From JAGTVG01 sp964543195 (GTDB lineage Bacteria; Bacteroidota; Bacteroidia; Cytophagales; Cyclobacteriaceae), in contig CAZIXF010000002.1 in assembly GCA_964543195.1 (NCBI GenBank), positions 1-64,000 of the forward strand: a stretch of 64,000 bases of DNA, given 5' to 3'. Positions within the stretch are counted from its first letter, which is position 1, and every line of letters starts with the position of its first letter. A program made the translations under genes and the position numbers. Shown piece after piece: positions 26,168 to 34,774 of this stretch. Below the pieces are notes generated by a model that was not told the origin of the DNA, did not search any database, and saw only the letters and a list, made by a program, of their open reading frames with translations.

Positions 26168-26961
26168 AAGATAATAAAGACCATATTGACCTTATTGAGC
26201 GTTACCTGGATGAAGACCTCACCCGGGAAGAACTGGAGATGTTCAGCAGAAAGCTGAAAGAGGATACGGAGTTCAGTCAGTTATATTATGAGATGGACCG
26301 TTTTGTGGAGGGGATCCGGCGTTCCGCCAGTCAAACCTCGATGGAGGAAAAACTGGCCCGGCTGGAGCAGTCGCTGCCGGTTAAAAAAAACCAAAGCGAA
26401 GGGTCAGGTACACAAGTCCGGCGTCTCTGGAGAGGCGTTCGTGATTATAAATATGCCATAGCAGCCAGCATTTCAGTCCTCATAGCAGCAGCCATTATAT
26501 TTTTCAATCCGTTTTACTCCGGCAAGATGGGACCTGTCCAACTGGCGGATATGTATTTTGAACCGTTTGAAAATGCCGGAGGAGGGATTAAAAGAAGCGC
26601 AGACGAGGAAAAGGAACTATTGCAGGAAGCCCTTCTTGCCTACGATCAGGGGAATTATGTGTCGGCAATCGGTCTTTTTAATGAAATTCCTGTTACGGAT
26701 GAAAACAGGCTTGAAGTCTTGATGTATGCAGGCAATGCATATCTCGCTACCGGACAGACGGCTCAGGCTAAAGAAATGTTCACAAATATCATTGAAGATA
26801 ATATGGGCCTGGTGATCCAGGCCAAATGGTACCTGAGCCTCTGTTACCTGAAGGAAGGAGATGTGGTAAATGCAAGGCCATTGCTTGAAGAAATCGAATC
26901 GACGGGGAAATACAACAAAAGTGATGATGCCGCAGAGATACTGGACAAACTTGAAAAATAA
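26164..26961 (+). CDS. Single-pass membrane TPR protein, putative anti-sigma factor
   Basis: 265 aa from the ATG at 26164, which overlaps the sigma factor stop by four bases. Residues 1-95 are a charged cytosolic domain beginning LIERYLDEDLTREELEMFSR, similar to zinc-less anti-sigma and YlaC-type N-termini. Residues 97-114 are a membrane helix (YAIAASISVLIAAAIIFF). Residues 120-265 are a periplasmic domain with two or three TPR-like units (LAYDQGNYVSAIGLFNEI, YAGNAYLATGQTAQAKEMF). The topology and coupling suggest it holds the sigma factor; this is inferred. Confidence 0.75.
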   Translation: MKDNKDHIDLIERYLDEDLTREELEMFSRKLKEDTEFSQLYYEMDRFVEGIRRSASQTSMEEKLARLEQSLPVKKNQSEGSGTQVRRLWRGVRDYKYAIAASISVLIAAAIIFFNPFYSGKMGPVQLADMYFEPFENAGGGIKRSADEEKELLQEALLAYDQGNYVSAIGLFNEIPVTDENRLEVLMYAGNAYLATGQTAQAKEMFTNIIEDNMGLVIQAKWYLSLCYLKEGDVVNARPLLEEIESTGKYNKSDDAAEILDKLEK

Positions 26962-27025
26962 ATAAGAACGGATAAAAATATATCAGATACAGTTTGATCA
27001 ATTTTCAACCTAAACCACTACTACC

Positions 27026-27421
27026 ATGCCTGAAGGAATAATAAAAGACCCTGTTAACAATCCATCGAGTGAAAGTAGATTTGGAGTTTTGCAAGATTAT
27101 AGTGATGGCCATTTGAAATTGTACTTAAAAGAAGAGGATGATAAGGGAAATGGCTCAAGATTTTTTCCTGCCGTTACACCGGTTACATTTGAAACTGTAA
27201 ATACCAGGATTACCGTAAATGGTGTAACTGCTGATATTGAAGTAGCTGTTGGTGTAGAATACAATACAAATAAAGGCCCGCGTGATCAGAATTATCCTAT
27301 GATAGACCAATACATTAAACTGGCCAAAGAAAAGCTAGGTACAAGGAAGCAGAATAAATACCAGAAATGGACCAGTAATGAGATAGCTGATATTAAGAAC
27401 CCCGATCAAGTCGGTCCTTAA
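27026..27421 (+). CDS. Hypothetical 131-aa protein overlapping the CHAT protease gene
   Basis: 131 aa, not recognised. It has no signal peptide or membrane segment. It looks like a compact beta-rich fold (VTFETVNTRITVNGVTADIE) followed by a helix and a basic C-terminus (RKQNKYQKWTSNEIAD). Its last 29 bases overlap the end of the CHAT gene on the other strand. It lies 65 bp after the TPR gene on the same strand and is likely in its operon. Base composition is more AT-rich than upstream genes. Location makes it a candidate partner or substrate of the protease, but nothing in the sequence proves this. Confidence 0.55.
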   Translation: MPEGIIKDPVNNPSSESRFGVLQDYSDGHLKLYLKEEDDKGNGSRFFPAVTPVTFETVNTRITVNGVTADIEVAVGVEYNTNKGPRDQNYPMIDQYIKLAKEKLGTRKQNKYQKWTSNEIADIKNPDQVGP

Positions 27422-30400
27422 ACCGGATAAGTAAAAACAGCAAAACTAATATAGCGAAAATTATCGAGGCTATCCAAAAGAGATCACCTTGTTCATTATC
27501 TATCTTAATATCTTTGCCCAGCATTACAAAAGAAGCCCAATTAGCAGGATGTGCCTGATATTCATTATGTTGCATTAGGAATTTCAGCTTGGCCTCCCTA
27601 AGGGCTTCTTTTGTGGATTTTCCTTTTCTCAAGCCCGCATAAAAATCATACATCAATTCTGAGGTGTATTCATCACTTACCTTCCAGAGGCTCATCACGA
27701 TTGAAGGGCATCCCGCATAGGCAAATCCTCTGGCAATGCTGAAAACACCCTCACCGGAAAACTCTTTTCCAATACCTGTTTCACATGCACTCAAAACTGC
27801 CAGATGGGTACCAGAAAGATCAATGTCATATAACTCATGAATAAATAAGGTTCCATCTTCCAGCGAGTCATTATGGTGTTTAAAAATAAGTTTTGAATTA
27901 TGGGCTGAGGTGGTGTCCGCTTCCCCATGTACCGCTAAATGTAATACACTGTATTCAGGTGCTTTTGTTTTAAACTGATATTCAGTGGCTTCTTCAGCAT
28001 ACAAGAACAGGTTATCACCTTTCATTACTTTTTTTATCGTATTAAGTTCAACGGCCGATCTGGGCAATTCGTTATCAGTTGACCGTATGCCGTTTTCTGA
28101 CAGTGCATCTATATCCGAATAACTGAATGCGATTAGTTTTTTACTCGATTCTCTTTTATATTTCCTGTCCGTTAACATCAGATTGACAGAATATACATAT
28201 TGAATAGTAGTTTCGGTAATCAAATAAGGAAGGCTGGAATAATCAGTATAACCGGAATCAGGATAATGTCTTAACAGGGCTTCAAAGGGTAATTGAGCAA
28301 GAAGCCCATCCGGTATGATAATAAGATTTTCAACATTCCGGTCAGTTTTTCTTAAGAGATTACCGATCAAATTTTTACCAGCGAAATGAGCATTATTAAT
28401 AAATTTTATATAGGATGCATCTTTGAAATCAGGTGTTCCGGAAAGCTCCTTAAGAATAAATTGAATTGAAGAATTTAACTCCCTGGTTCTTGGTATTTTT
28501 TCAAAAAAATATTGATCACCATCGATTCCGATTGAATAGATGTTTTCCTTTCCCCAGAAATATTCAATTCCGGTATATTTATATTTTTTACAATAGTTGG
28601 AAAAATCATTAAGACTGCTTGTCAATGAATCATATTTGATCTCATAATATTCCGGAAATGTTTCTGAAATATATATTCTGAGTTCATCAAGGGCTTTCTC
28701 TGTAGCAAATTTCTTTGATTCCAGATGCTGGATATCCTTAAGGCCCGGATCAACTTTTGCTTTTTCCTGATCAAGTAGAGCAGTATACTGTTCATTTATC
28801 ATTCGAAGGCTATCCTTCAGGATTCTTATAGAATCCGGCAGGTTTATCATTTCACTTTTTTCTGCCAGCGTCAACGCTTCGAAAACGAGCATATATTTAC
28901 TCTTTTCCATAAAATGGAACGCTTCTTTAATATAGTATGGATCATCGGTTCTGTTAAACAATAGAAAGGCGGATTCAATGGCTTTTTCATATTCATCCCG
29001 ATAGTATTCAGTTAATAACAGAAGGGATGCATCCTTTAGTTTAGAATTCCGGGTATTATCGTTTAAGTCATCAATTAACCGGTAAACCTCCAGTGCTGCG
29101 TTAAGGTATCTGGTGTCGGGGGTTTTTTTGAATTTTTTCCTGAAGGCACCGGCCTTTTTATAAAGGAGGTCATAAAGCTTCCGCTCTCCCGGATTCACTG
29201 ATAAAACCGGATTGGCATATATATCTTCATTTGAAAAATCATCAACCAGTTTGGTAATTGTTTTCTGGAAATAAATTAAAGCAGAATCATACCTGTTTAA
29301 TTCGAGGTAAAAATTGCCAATCCTCTCATAACATTCTATCGACTCTCTTATCTCATTTTTTAATTCATTATCATAATATTTCTTTGCAGTAAACAGATAT
29401 TTCCGTGCCTTATCAAATTCCCGGGTATGAATATAAAAATCACCATAAAGAATATAATGAAAGGATAATATGGATATACCAAGATTTTCTGAGTTAATAA
29501 TATTAATATACTGATCCAGGTAATTTTCAGCTTCTTCAAATTTTCCCATTTGATAATAACATTGAGCCAAATGGGAATAAGCATGCCAGGAATAATATAA
29601 TTCATTATCTGTTTCATGTAATTTATCCAGAATATCCAGGTATAAGGGCACGGATGATTCGTGTTCACCATAATCTGTATAAATATTGGCCAATATAATC
29701 ATAGCAGTTGCAAGCAGGTTGGGGTTTTCCCTTGGTCCATGTCTTAATATCTGCACGGATCGTTTTCCATACGCTATTGCATTTGAAAAATCGAATTGTT
29801 GCCTCAGACATGAGGCCAATGAAGAGTATACCCGTCCGTAAAAGTGGTTTTCATCCGGGAATATTTCATTATATATATCAATAATCTCCCTGTATAATTT
29901 TTCCGCTCCGGATTGAATATTCAATTTAACAAGTAACTCCGCCTTGAAAAAAAGGCTTTCTGTCAGGCTCATGTTACCTATATCATCTTGTTTTCTCTTT
30001 AATTCAATCGATCGGTTCATATGGTACAGTGAAGAATCAAACAACTCCCTCCTTAGCAGGTATTTTCCCAGATAACAATGAAATTCACCTTTTGCCGGAT
30101 GATCTGATTCCAGGTGACTTGTAATAATTTTGTGCGCTCGATTTAAATATTTTTCAGCCTCTGAATAGTTCCCTAGAGAAGTAAATACATTACTAAGTTT
30201 TGTATATCCATAGGCTAATTGGTCCCAGTCATCCTTGTCAATTTCTTTGAGTGCTTTAAAAAACAATCGTTTTGAGCCTTCGTAATCATCATTGTAATGA
30301 AAGAGGGAATCAGCCCGGAGTATGGTTTTGTTTTTTATGAATGGATGAGCATTTTGCGGAAAGGAAGGTTGAAAGGATCCTATTAGACAACCTGAAAATA

Positions 30401-30431
30401 ATACAAAAAACAATGATTTTTTCAGGATCAT
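27393..30431 (-). CDS. Exported TPR-CHAT protease with C-terminal membrane anchor
   Basis: 1012 aa from the ATG at 30431, where MILKKSLFFVLFSGCLIGSF begins a signal peptide; the ATG at 30524 would bury it. About residues 40-500 are TPR repeats (e.g. NYSEAEKYLNRAHKI, KFEEAENYLDQYINI). A CHAT caspase-like domain covers roughly 690-965 with the catalytic pair His835 (LAVHGEAD) and Cys883 (LSACETG). A membrane helix near 984-1005 (WIASIIFAILVLLFLLI) closes it. TPR plus CHAT implies regulated proteolysis triggered by a protein or ligand, in the periplasm here. AT-rich, convergent with the sigma/anti-sigma genes. Confidence 0.85.
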   Translation of the reverse strand: MILKKSLFFVLFSGCLIGSFQPSFPQNAHPFIKNKTILRADSLFHYNDDYEGSKRLFFKALKEIDKDDWDQLAYGYTKLSNVFTSLGNYSEAEKYLNRAHKIITSHLESDHPAKGEFHCYLGKYLLRRELFDSSLYHMNRSIELKRKQDDIGNMSLTESLFFKAELLVKLNIQSGAEKLYREIIDIYNEIFPDENHFYGRVYSSLASCLRQQFDFSNAIAYGKRSVQILRHGPRENPNLLATAMIILANIYTDYGEHESSVPLYLDILDKLHETDNELYYSWHAYSHLAQCYYQMGKFEEAENYLDQYINIINSENLGISILSFHYILYGDFYIHTREFDKARKYLFTAKKYYDNELKNEIRESIECYERIGNFYLELNRYDSALIYFQKTITKLVDDFSNEDIYANPVLSVNPGERKLYDLLYKKAGAFRKKFKKTPDTRYLNAALEVYRLIDDLNDNTRNSKLKDASLLLLTEYYRDEYEKAIESAFLLFNRTDDPYYIKEAFHFMEKSKYMLVFEALTLAEKSEMINLPDSIRILKDSLRMINEQYTALLDQEKAKVDPGLKDIQHLESKKFATEKALDELRIYISETFPEYYEIKYDSLTSSLNDFSNYCKKYKYTGIEYFWGKENIYSIGIDGDQYFFEKIPRTRELNSSIQFILKELSGTPDFKDASYIKFINNAHFAGKNLIGNLLRKTDRNVENLIIIPDGLLAQLPFEALLRHYPDSGYTDYSSLPYLITETTIQYVYSVNLMLTDRKYKRESSKKLIAFSYSDIDALSENGIRSTDNELPRSAVELNTIKKVMKGDNLFLYAEEATEYQFKTKAPEYSVLHLAVHGEADTTSAHNSKLIFKHHNDSLEDGTLFIHELYDIDLSGTHLAVLSACETGIGKEFSGEGVFSIARGFAYAGCPSIVMSLWKVSDEYTSELMYDFYAGLRKGKSTKEALREAKLKFLMQHNEYQAHPANWASFVMLGKDIKIDNEQGDLFWIASIIFAILVLLFLLIRFKDRLDRGS

Positions 30432-30704
30432 TATAATGTTTTGAAAAGTGCCTAAATTGAGTTTAAGAATATAACGCTGTAAGTTGCTGAATTTAGAGGT
30501 TTTATTTAAAAAATGCAATTTCAAGGCTGGATTTGAGACGTGGGATCTTTCAGGATCCCTTATTTCTTTCGAATGATAGGCGAAGTATTTTCGGTAAGCT
30601 CTGGTATTTATTTCAGGAAATTGATAATTTGATCCCCGTACCGGATTTAATTTTCCGGGATACCTGAATTTTTTAAATAAACTGAAAAAATAAGTCTCAA
30701 TATC

Positions 30705-31586
30705 ATGAATGCTGATAAAAACAGAAGAACCGCAATTAAAAAGATACTCGGCAGCGCCACAGCATTAGGCCTCCCCGGGATATTTGCCACCGGTGCCCCC
30801 GCCATGGAAAGATCAGGGAAACGCTCCGGGAAAATCAGGCATTCCGCATCCCGATGGTGCTATAACAGCATCCCCCTGGAAAAGATGTGCATCGAAGGTA
30901 AAAAGATGGGATTGGAATCAGTGGAACTGGTCGGAGCGGATGAATGGCCCATTCTGCAAAAGCATGGACTCACCTGTGCCATGGGAAACGGGGCTGAGAT
31001 CAGTATTGCCAAAGGGTGGAACGATCCGCAATATCATCCCACACTGATAAAGAACTATGAGGAAATTATTCCTGTGGCCGCCAAAGCAGGTATAGAAAAT
31101 ATCATTGCTCTTTCGGGCAACCGCAACGGCATGGATGATGAACAGGGCCTCAGGAACTGTGAAAAAGGACTGAAAAAGATCCTGGGCCTTGCCGAAAAGC
31201 ATAAGGTGTATATCGTGATGGAATTGCTCAACAGCAAGGTGGATCACCAGGGATATATGTGCGATCATACGGCCTGGGGTGTGGAACTTTGTGACCGGAT
31301 TGGTTCCGACCGCTTCAAACTGCTCTATGATATTTATCACATGCAGATCATGGAAGGGGATATCATCCGTACTATCCGGGATAATCATCAATACATCGTG
31401 CATTACCACACCGGGGGCGTACCCGGAAGAAATGAGATCGATGACACCCAGGAGCTGCATTATCCGGCCATCATGAGGGCCATCGAAGAAACAGGATTTA
31501 CCGGTTTCGTGGGTCAGGAGTTCGTTCCCACCCGGGATGATAAGCTGGCTTCGCTGAAACAGGCTATTGAGATATGCACGGTTTGA
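30705..31586 (+). CDS. Tat-signal hydroxypyruvate isomerase-like TIM-barrel protein
   Basis: 293 aa. A Tat leader (NRRTAIKKILGSATALGLPG) precedes an AP-endonuclease-2/xylose-isomerase-like barrel. Metal ligands fit the hydroxypyruvate isomerase pattern: ELLNSKVDH (Glu and Asp-His), LLYDIYHMQIMEGD, HYHTGGVPGRNEID and GFVGQEF. Family members isomerise hydroxypyruvate or act as sugar epimerases; an exported one probably works on a free sugar. It stands alone, followed by simple repeats and an assembly gap. Confidence 0.83.
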   Translation: MNADKNRRTAIKKILGSATALGLPGIFATGAPAMERSGKRSGKIRHSASRWCYNSIPLEKMCIEGKKMGLESVELVGADEWPILQKHGLTCAMGNGAEISIAKGWNDPQYHPTLIKNYEEIIPVAAKAGIENIIALSGNRNGMDDEQGLRNCEKGLKKILGLAEKHKVYIVMELLNSKVDHQGYMCDHTAWGVELCDRIGSDRFKLLYDIYHMQIMEGDIIRTIRDNHQYIVHYHTGGVPGRNEIDDTQELHYPAIMRAIEETGFTGFVGQEFVPTRDDKLASLKQAIEICTV

Positions 31587-31670
31587 TTATTTGGTGATGT
31601 GGTGATTTGGTGAATTTGTGATTTGGTGAGTGAGTGATATGGTGAATTTGTGATTTGGTGATTTGTGACT
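31586..31670. repeat. GTGATTTGGTGA-type simple repeat
   Basis: About 85 bases of gtgatttggtga and gtgaatttgtgatt units immediately after the TIM-barrel gene. The complementary pattern accatcacatcaccaaatca-like runs reappear at 32005-32035, on the far side of the 45-bp repeat block. Confidence 0.65.
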
Positions 31671-31767
31671 CGTCCTGAAAAAAAGTTTACAGATTTCCTC
31701 CCATGAAGAATATATTGGATATTACTTCAGGAGAGGATCACTCGGGATATATTGAAAGAATCCCGAC

Positions 31768-32006
31768 AAGGAGACTCCCACGGACTCCGTCCTCGGAGTG
31801 ANNNNNNNNNNNNNNNNNNNNNNNNNNNNNNNNNNNNNNNNNNNNNNNNNNNNNNNNNNNNNNNNNNNNNNNNNNNNNNNNNNNNNNNNNNNNNNNNNNN
31901 NCGTTACTACAGTAGGAGACTCCCGCGGACTTTGCCCTCGGAGTGACGTTACTACAGTAGGAGACTCCCGCGGACTTTGCCCTCGGAGTGACGTTACTAC
32001 AACTCC
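31768..32006. repeat. 45-bp tandem repeat broken by an assembly gap
   Basis: A full unit starts cgttactacagtaggagac and ends gccctcggagtga; full copies are at 31902-31946 and 31947-31991, and a truncated one starts at 31992. A diverged partial unit (ggagactcccacggac, ctcggagtga) precedes the gap at 31768-31801. The true copy number is hidden by the N run. Frames read through it encode no known protein. Confidence 0.8.
31802..31901. other. Assembly gap (100 N)
   Basis: Exactly 100 N, a scaffolding placeholder rather than a measured length. It lies inside the 45-bp tandem repeat, which explains why the assembly broke. Confidence 0.98.
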
Positions 32007-32041
32007 ACACATCACCAAATCACCACATCACCAAATAATTC

Positions 32042-32557
32042 CTATTCCGGGTACCCTTCGGCATACATGAGGAGCACATGGGTGATCTCGCTGTTTTCGC
32101 CCGGGCTCTTTTTTTTGTTTTCCAGCTCCAGAAAAAGATAAAAATCCTTCAGTTCGGGAAACTTTTCATCCCTCGGAGAGGATACTCCTTCATTTCGCGG
32201 ATCCCCGTCAGGCATTCTGAATATATCGGTGACAAAAAAAGATTCTTTAAAACCATTATTGGGATAACAATAAGCTATAGAATCAAGTGAGATATGTATA
32301 TCCGTCAAAGTATCGAATGTTTCGCCTCCGTTTGTCGAACGCAGGATCCTGTCCTCTTCCAGGATCAATTCCAGCATAATGTCCCTTGATTCATTGATCC
32401 TGATCTCCCCGGTGGACAGGTCACGGATAATATCCTTTTTCTGCCATACCATGAATTGATTGCCATATACATGATCGACAGAAGGATTGAATTCGGGAAA
32501 TTCATCCTCACATCCTGACAGCACCAGAATGATTAAAAGGTAAAAGATTTTTTTCAT
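32042..32557 (-). CDS. Hypothetical lipoprotein
   Basis: 171 aa from the ATG at 32557, where MKKIFYLLIILVLSGC is a classical lipoprotein signal with the lipobox LSGC. The mature part is acidic and beta-rich with no recognised domain. Likely a surface or periplasmic lipoprotein. The ATG at 32572 adds five residues. It is separated from its neighbours by long spacers on both sides. Confidence 0.7.
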   Translation of the reverse strand: MKKIFYLLIILVLSGCEDEFPEFNPSVDHVYGNQFMVWQKKDIIRDLSTGEIRINESRDIMLELILEEDRILRSTNGGETFDTLTDIHISLDSIAYCYPNNGFKESFFVTDIFRMPDGDPRNEGVSSPRDEKFPELKDFYLFLELENKKKSPGENSEITHVLLMYAEGYPE

Positions 32558-32884
32558 TGTACTAACGATCAATTATATAACCGGACAAATTACCACAATC
32601 CGGCAGGCACCGGTCAAGCTCCTTAAAATTACTCGATCTTCCAGTCCGGGGTTAATCAGCCTCCGGTAGTACGACCAGCTATTATACCATACTCCGGTCA
32701 TGGTAAAACAAACCGCTTGAATTCCAATGCCATAAAACCATGCCGGTCAGGATAACCAAGCGATAACCAGACCGGATAAAAACAACTTTCTCCAGTTATA
32801 ACGAAATTATCCGCCGTAAATGTTTTCAATTCATGATTTTTTATCCGGAACAGGATAAAAAACCCCTTCATTTTAGCTTTCACC

Positions 32885-34324
32885 TTAATACGGAGCCACC
32901 TGCACATCCTCGATGATCATGTTATGCAGTCGCTTGGTGGTATTGACCATGGCCCTACCCGTATGATAAGTGGTTTTCCAGTTATGGGCTTTGCGGCTTG
33001 TCCTGCTCTCAGGATCCTGATCGATCCCATGGCTAAACCATCCACCATATTCATGGTCTATAAGGTAGGTATTAATGTAGTCCCATTGATCCACGAAATA
33101 GGAATAATAACCTTTCGGATCATTCGGATACATCTCATGCATCAGCAAAAGACTGTTGAGCGCTTCTGCTTCACCCCACCAGCTTTTGCTCTTGTTGATG
33201 ATCACCATACTGTCAGGAGCATAATATTTTCCGGCATCATAGATCCCACCATTTTCCTTATCCCAACCTTTTTCAAGGGTATGATCCACCAGCATTTTTA
33301 TGGTTTTACTTGTTTTTTCATCATGAACCCCCAGTGCTTCGGCCGCCTCGAGCAGCAGAAATGCAGTTTCAATATCATGTCCGAAGGTCACATGATCCAT
33401 ATACCACGAATTATCACCGGCTTCAGAATCAAGTACATCCCCGGATACCACCGTCCAGTCAGGATGAAAATACAGAAGCAGGTACCCCGGCTCGGTCACC
33501 ATGGTATCCCTGACAATGTGGAACATTTCATCGAGCCTTTCCCGTACCAGTTCATCAGGCCATGCCTGATACAGGGTGGTCAGTGCCTCAAGTACATGTA
33601 TGGAGCTATTATAATCCTTAAATCCCTTAACACGCCAGTCATTCATATTGATTTCCATGGGTTCATCCACCGTGATAGGCGTTCCGTCACGATGAAGAAA
33701 CTCAAAATAACCGCCGTATTCCTTGTCGTGAGGATTTTTCTCGATCCAGTTAAATGATTTTTTGGCCCATTCCAGGGCTTCTTCGCTATCGGAGGCCAGA
33801 TAATATTGGGCAAGGGCATAGATGGCAAAAGCCTGACCGTAGATCCGCTTCTGATCGATGATGCTGTCGACCGGAGTTCCCTCCCGGGAGACCGTAATGT
33901 AATATCCGCCTTCTTCTTTATCCCAAATGGCATTTTTCAAAAACTGAAATCCATGCTCGGCATAATCCAGGAATTCGGGATACTGGGGATAATGCTGGTA
34001 TAAAAAGGAAGTGGTCCAGATGTGCCGGGCGATATATACGATCGACTTGCTTTGATTATCCAGTTTTTCCCAGTCATAGGCAAAAGTGGAAAAATAACCG
34101 CCATGCAGGGTGTCGATCACCCTTGGATACCATGGGTCCACCTGGTTGGCAAAAAGGCTTTCTTCCAATGTATCGGCAAGATGAATTTCTGTCATCTCTC
34201 CGGCTTTTTTATCAGGGGGAGCACAGGAAATAAGGGTATAAATGCTCAGCGTAATAAAAATGTGGGAAAATAGAGATTTATTAATTCCACTGTTTTTTGA
34301 GATCTGTGATTTCAGCATATTCAT
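32885..34324 (-). CDS. AGE-family epimerase lipoprotein (N-acylglucosamine 2-epimerase-like)
   Basis: 479 aa from the ATG at 34324. A hydrophobic leader ending LISC gives a lipoprotein. The (alpha/alpha)6 barrel of the AGE superfamily follows: YARHIWTTSFLYQHYP-like blocks, DKEEGGYYITVSREG, HDKEYGGYFEFLHRDG, EAFLLLEAAEALG, KSWWGEAEAL and TYHTGRAMVN. The repeated GGYF and H residues line the active site for sugar 2-epimerisation or cellobiose epimerisation. Being exported, it probably acts on oligosaccharides outside the cytosol. The exact start is uncertain; an ATG at 34351 is in frame. Confidence 0.83.
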   Translation of the reverse strand: MNMLKSQISKNSGINKSLFSHIFITLSIYTLISCAPPDKKAGEMTEIHLADTLEESLFANQVDPWYPRVIDTLHGGYFSTFAYDWEKLDNQSKSIVYIARHIWTTSFLYQHYPQYPEFLDYAEHGFQFLKNAIWDKEEGGYYITVSREGTPVDSIIDQKRIYGQAFAIYALAQYYLASDSEEALEWAKKSFNWIEKNPHDKEYGGYFEFLHRDGTPITVDEPMEINMNDWRVKGFKDYNSSIHVLEALTTLYQAWPDELVRERLDEMFHIVRDTMVTEPGYLLLYFHPDWTVVSGDVLDSEAGDNSWYMDHVTFGHDIETAFLLLEAAEALGVHDEKTSKTIKMLVDHTLEKGWDKENGGIYDAGKYYAPDSMVIINKSKSWWGEAEALNSLLLMHEMYPNDPKGYYSYFVDQWDYINTYLIDHEYGGWFSHGIDQDPESRTSRKAHNWKTTYHTGRAMVNTTKRLHNMIIEDVQVAPY

Positions 34325-34351
34325 AATGTTTTCTTTAAGTATTTCGGCCAT

Positions 34352-34574
34352 ACGACGCGATTAAATATAATATATATTTATTTTTAGTTATAATTTTTGA
34401 ATGTTGTATTTTGATTTTAATATGGGAAAAGCTCCGGTGTGGACTTCACCGGTCTGGATGAAGGGCGAACCTCATCCCACCGATTTGCAAAAGGTGTCGG
34501 GGAAATTGTTTTTACCGCGTTTTAAAGAGTAGATTGAGGAAAAATTGTAACACAAGAATGAGAATTGAAGGCTA
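34352..34574. other. Intergenic, no supported gene
   Basis: A 43-codon open frame at 34401-34532 has plausible composition but no recognised family and no clear start signal. The rest is AT-rich leader sequence. Confidence 0.4.
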
Positions 34575-34701
34575 ATGTGCGGATACATAATTCGAAGGCC
34601 CAAACCTTACAAGAGAAGCTGAAAAGGTCAATTTTAAAGAGGGGACAAAAATTGAAGCTCCGAATCCCTCAATTTATGTATCAGGCAGTCTCATTTTTTA
34701 A
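34575..34701 (+). pseudogene. Possible decayed SRAP (YedK/HMCES)-like fragment
   Basis: From ATG 34575 the frame reads MCGYIIRRPKPYK. After a one-base shift near 34611 it continues EAEKVNFKEGTKIEAPNPSI, then YVSGSLIF and stop. The MCG start with a second-position Cys is the mark of SOS-associated peptidases, and the YVSG block resembles one of their early conserved strands. The fragment is short and the match is weak. Confidence 0.25.
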
Positions 34702-34774
34702 AAATAGTTTTTAACTTGAGGTCACTTTTGGATCAATGAATTATCATTAATTTTTAAATAAATTTTTACATACA

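Noticed and set aside
32698..32907. Minus-strand frame of 69 codons
   Set aside because: Overlaps the end of the AGE epimerase gene in another frame and matches nothing recognised.
34401..34532. 43-codon plus-strand frame
   Set aside because: Plausible codons but no recognised family, no start signal and no conservation that can be judged here.
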